Shown here piece by piece: positions 59,701 through 64,000 of a DNA stretch of 64,000 bases. Below the pieces are notes generated by a model. It did no database searches. It was given only the letters and a program-made list of their open reading frames with translations, and was not told the origin of the DNA. The position numbers were made by a program, and so were the translations under genes. How positions within the stretch are numbered: position 1 is the first letter of the stretch; each line of letters begins with the position of its first letter. The stretch covers positions 5,092,414-5,156,413 of the forward strand of contig NW_023998432.1 of NCBI RefSeq assembly GCF_014805625.2, written 5' to 3'. This DNA is from Glossina fuscipes. Lineage: Eukaryota > Arthropoda > Insecta > Diptera > Glossinidae.

Positions 59701-62700
59701 GTGTCCACACAAATTTATTATTTTTATTATAAACAAGGCAGAATGTTTAAAACTATTTCGCAGATTAGTCAAATGAAAACATATTATCTGCCTAAAAATG
59801 GGTTAACTGCAAAATGAATATGGTAGATACCGCGATAAATTTTTTCTTAACAATATCAGCGGTACGGGTATCAAATAAAAAAACTTGGTGAGTATGCGAA
59901 AAGCACAGGGGTGGGGATGCGAGATTCGGTCCTCGCCGAATATAATTTTTTCTTGTTTTATATTGTTTCTATTGTTGGAAAAGGCAGTTACAGCTAAAAT
60001 TTTATTCCTTTAAAAAACGATTACAATAATTCATTGATTTTGAAAATAAGCAAATGTGATGCTAGCAATGAAAAATGCTTTGAATATATTTGATCATTTT
60101 CATACATACAATAGACATGTATTTTCTATGCTAAAATATCGGTTCCATATGTGCATAACAGCTGAAAACAAACCTTAAACAAATTGCGTTACGTAAATCA
60201 TACAAGTGCAATAAGTTAGACTATTTATCAGTTATTGCGCCAAAAATTTCTCCATACGAAGCAATTGCAAGCGTCCGGAGGGATATGCACCCTTAGATTA
60301 CAATTTTTGTAAACTAACTCTGTACGAATTAACTGTGTTCGGGTTAATGGTTATAAATATTTCTTTATTTCCGAATAGGCCCATGATATCTTTTTATATA
60401 CAGATTTCATATTTAGATTTTGCGAAGAATATTGTTTACTGTTGTCAAATGGTATTAAAGTATTACTTGCATATCGTTAAAAAATCTATTGAAAATTCTG
60501 CTGCTCTTACACTCAAGCTCTGAAAACAACCTTGTGAATAATTATAGCATGAGCATCTATTTGAAATTCAATCGACCAAACACAATTTAGGAAATCGTAG
60601 ATGTTAGAACTTTTTTTGGTTAATTATTTAATTAACAAAACAAGATAACTGTTTTAAATTAAACCAGAAGGGAGTTGTATTTGTATCGTATGCGTTGTAT
60701 ATATTTCCAACTATGATTTTTTTGACTTGGGAACACATTGCAAGTAAACTAAAAACTATGTTTAGACACTGTGTGTGTATAAGTTTGCGCATCTGTACCC
60801 CACCAAGAACTTCTGTTTGCCCAAATCATCCAACTCAATTTGGAAAAAGTTGAAATAAGTCTTTTGATATCAAATTTGTTTTTGGAGATAAAGTTTTGAA
60901 GTCACAATCGAAATCAACAGACGGAAAGATAAAGAAAGAAAAGCATCCTTTAAAAAAGTGACACTATGTCCCATTACATAGTTTAGATTAGCTGTTAGTG
61001 CTTTCTGGCGGTTGGAAGTGGACGTAGCTTAACGGTAAGCGCTGCATAAAAATGTTATTTATACATAATTGATAGCTTGTTCACAACACAATTGCATACT
61101 TTGGGCTACGCTAACATGTCGTTCCAACCAATTGCCGACATTTCCGATTAGGCGAAGTTTATAATTAACAATTTAACGCCAGAATTATTTATAGAATTAA
61201 TTAATTAAGAAAATAGCAGTTAAAATGAATAAAGACGTAATTAAAATTCTTGGTTGAAGACTCGCCCGCATGAAACAAAGGATTCCAAATATTTAGCTGA
61301 TATTGTTTCATCCAATCGCCATCATTTATTAACATATTGTAACGTAAGCTCGTCCTTTCGTCACTCTTACTTTATTTATTCAACTCGTTTTGAAATAATC
61401 TCAGTACCAATGATTTGTGATTTTTAGGATAGTATCGGCTTTATTTACAGAATTAGAAAATGTATTTACATATTATTTGCAACGCTTTAATACTCGGTCT
61501 TGTCCGTTCCATATTGCAATTCAACTCTTTTAACTCGCCATTCACGATTTACTTTTGCGTTGTATTTGCCTTCCGCAACTGCTCTGCTCATACACCGTTG
61601 TACAACCATTTTTTACCGTTACCTACATTCATGATGACAATTGGATTTCGTTTTTCCGTAAAATTTCTTGTTAATCTTTTCACCCAACTGCATGACGTAG
61701 GTAACGCGCCACTATGCTTGGTTTCCTCCTTTCTTTAGAATTTCATTTCTTAGAAAATCGACTAATTTTCATAAAAACTCAAATTATTAAACAAGGCATT
61801 TTCGTAATAATATAATTCATTTATTTTGACTGTCCATAAAGCTATATATATAAAAAATTAACCTACTAAAGCTTTCAGAAAATCTAGGAGTGGCGTATGT
61901 ATTATGCTGCTATTAGGATGTTGCTTTCAGTATTTCAATATTTTGCTGTGTTTGTTGCTATAGATTATCATACGATACGATTAGGTATATCTAACGCTTG
62001 GATGGCGCCTAAAACATCCCTGACCACTGTGTCGAATGAGAAAAACATTTAAGCTATAACAAGCTGCAACAATAATGTTCGCATACACAGACACATAGAA
62101 ACTTAGGTTATATAGACACATACATGGATAATCATCTATTTGTGTATTTTATGTTGCTGGCTAATGCTTAATTTGATTGCGGTTGATTTGCCAAATTTTC
62201 AGTTGTTCTGCTGTTCTTTAAGTAAACAGTTCATAACAACCCTGATGAGCTTTAGTAAATGAGGTTCCTATAGCATTTAAAAGTGTACATTCAAATACAT
62301 ACATATATGCAAATGCACATTAAAGAGAATATAATTACAATTTTGGCAAAATGGCATCCGAACATATTCTACAAATCTATACATAGATGTGAACATGAAC
62401 ATCTGCTAATGCGTGTGTGAATGTTCATGGCTTCCTTTTTTCTTAAAGCGGAGGGAAACGTTAACAGCTTAAGTCAGTTAGGATCTTTACCGCACTAAGA
62501 CCCTCTCCACGTCCGTGCGTAATCCTCTCGAAACCTCCAGTAGGTTTTACCTCGGGAGAGCCGTATAAGCGCTCCATCTCAAATATTCTGTCATGCTGTT
62601 ATGTAAGTCTTCATAATCGATCTTCTGATCAAAGTTTTACTATTATGTTTCTGTTTACGCGTGGTACTTGACTTTAAATTTCGGGTTGGCGCCGTATAAA

Positions 62701-64000
62701 CGTTACTAAATTATTATGCGTCAATCTTTCTTCTACAGCTTGATTTATCACCTCTGCTGTCGAAAGCCACTACGGCCACACAAAATTTGTGTCACATAAA
62801 AGCAAAAATTTCCGTGTTTTACCGTCCATTCCTCTACTTGATCTGGAATTATTTCACGCTGTTATATATAGTAAGTTTTGAACGTTAAGTGTTTACGCAT
62901 TGTACATACGCACGTTATATGTGTATGCTAGCAGGCAGTGTGGGTCTTGAATTAGACTAAAAGCCTTCTTAGACAGCGGATTGTATCCATTGCGGCTTTA
63001 CACCCGATAAATCTTCTAATCCTCAGCTAAAATTGCCCGTAGTGATATATCTTCGTTACGGCGGTGATTTTTATTGCGCATTTGCTTTTCGTAATAGTTG
63101 TTTCACATATTGCCTGCGCATATCGTTTGTGTTTGAAACTTGCCTAACTAAAAGTTTACGTGGCATTACGCAACTACAAATACGGCACTCATTGAAATGG
63201 ACGGAGATTTTCAGTGCAGAAGCCAGAAGTCAAACTTTCCACATACGTAATTCTGCGGAACGCGGTTTTCTATATAACATACTACTTAATACATAATCAC
63301 ACCACTTGTCCCGCCTTCGATAGTAATAAACATTAGTTTTAGCGTAGGTTATCAATGTTTGTTACCATTTTACTTAATTTGAGATAGATCCTTCTTCCCT
63401 TCTCACACTATATTAATGTGCGTAGCAAGCGGCATTTTGGCATCGACTATTACGTCGAAGTGGTATTTGACTGATAGCTAAAGTGTCTCATTTCCATCTA
63501 TTTGTATAACAATCTGTTCACAACTTTTTATGTTTGTATCGTTTCGGCAGCCAATTGCAATTTATTTTTCTCTTACTCTTTAATAACAATTATTACCATC
63601 GTCATTGCTACATTACTGGCACGTCCGACAATTTGTGGGGCTCTGGAAAGTGGTAAGCATAGCAATCCATAATCTTGTTCAACGGTTCCTGAAATTATGT
63701 ATGGCTTGGTACATTCCCAACTGTAATACAATGTAGCGTCCTATTTGGTAGATAACTGCTAACGATTCGTATCAAATATGGAGGAGTTTGCAATCCATGC
63801 ACTGCATTGCGCATGTGCATGTGCGTCAGTGCATGTGTATTAGTTGTAGAAAATGCTTTGCGTTTTTATAAACAATTTGCAAATGTAAACATCGCTATGG
63901 TGTGTTTCTTTTATTTGCTTATATATGTATATGTATACAACCGCTTTCTGTTCTGTTTATCTTTTGTATACCGTAGTAATTGTAACATGCAGCTGTTTTG
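59701..64000. other. Noncoding DNA to the window end
   Basis: A GC-richer patch at 62450-62590 stands out but matches no RNA gene or exon I know. No Adar exon was found. Confidence 0.5.

Larger units (their letters stand above)
38460..64000 (+). other. Adar: Probable large Adar intron, running off the window
   Basis: No exon continuing the first dsRNA-binding domain was found on the plus strand after 38459, so the intron appears to be at least 25.5 kb. It contains the tandem pair at 38950-39204, the mosaic repeat block at 40700-44510, a truncated LINE, a transposase fossil and several dispersed repeats, each listed separately. The inference fails if a short, diverged exon was missed. Confidence 0.6.

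Noticed and set aside
1..64000. Bacterial, phage or CRISPR content
   Set aside because: No dense ORFs, Shine-Dalgarno sites or direct-repeat arrays. Spliced exons and mariners show an animal nuclear genome.

Overview
The window looks like nuclear DNA of a higher (brachyceran) fly, probably a calyptrate. It is AT-rich, gene-poor and full of decayed transposons. The only host gene I recognise is Adar (adenosine deaminase acting on RNA), on the + strand. Two exons are visible, at 36101-36185 and 38305-38459. Joined at consensus splice sites, they give the N-terminal leader and the first half of the first dsRNA-binding domain, closely resembling Drosophila Adar. No upstream coding exon or downstream exon could be found. 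Everything after 38460 is therefore probably one Adar intron of at least about 25 kb, and part of the first 36 kb may be 5' intron or promoter DNA. The calyptrate assignment is an inference from repeats carrying the 'attcttgatca...gtctgtccgtctg' and 'tttatacccaccac' blocks.

Layout. 1-9930: AT-rich DNA with one old dispersed repeat (4190-4800) and a possible transposase scrap (3882-4110). 9934-11206: a fossil mariner. 13420-14622: a younger mariner with perfect inverted repeats, an internal deletion and two stops. 16467-19300: two copies of the dispersed repeat. 21105-22515: a Ty3/gypsy protease plus reverse transcriptase fossil. 23300-23880: an internally deleted mariner-like fossil. 27872-28525: a Tc1-like transposase fossil next to a LINE reverse transcriptase scrap. 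36101-38459: the Adar exons. 38950-39204: a diverged tandem pair whose substitutions look codon-constrained.

40700-44510 is a distinctive mosaic and the strangest part of the window. It holds an A/C-rich strand-asymmetric stretch with 203-bp tandem repeats, a canonical TATA plus initiator pair, a consensus splice donor, four copies of a repeat predicted to fold as a nested hairpin, a cluster of palindromes each followed by a shared TTGCGGTA-like tail, and a small basic ORF. A 5'-truncated LINE (about 45019-46118) follows in the same direction. I could not match the mosaic to a known element. The best reading is the regulatory or leader end of an unclassified retroelement, or an intronic noncoding transcription unit.

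46600-64000: more copies of the dispersed repeat (46610-46880, 49116-49989, 53168-53560, and inverted at 59258-59700), another Tc1/mariner-superfamily transposase fossil (48310-48660), simple repeats and otherwise featureless AT-rich DNA. No rRNA, tRNA, CRISPR or bacterial-type operon was seen. All the transposase and reverse transcriptase copies carry stops or deletions, so none appears able to move by itself.
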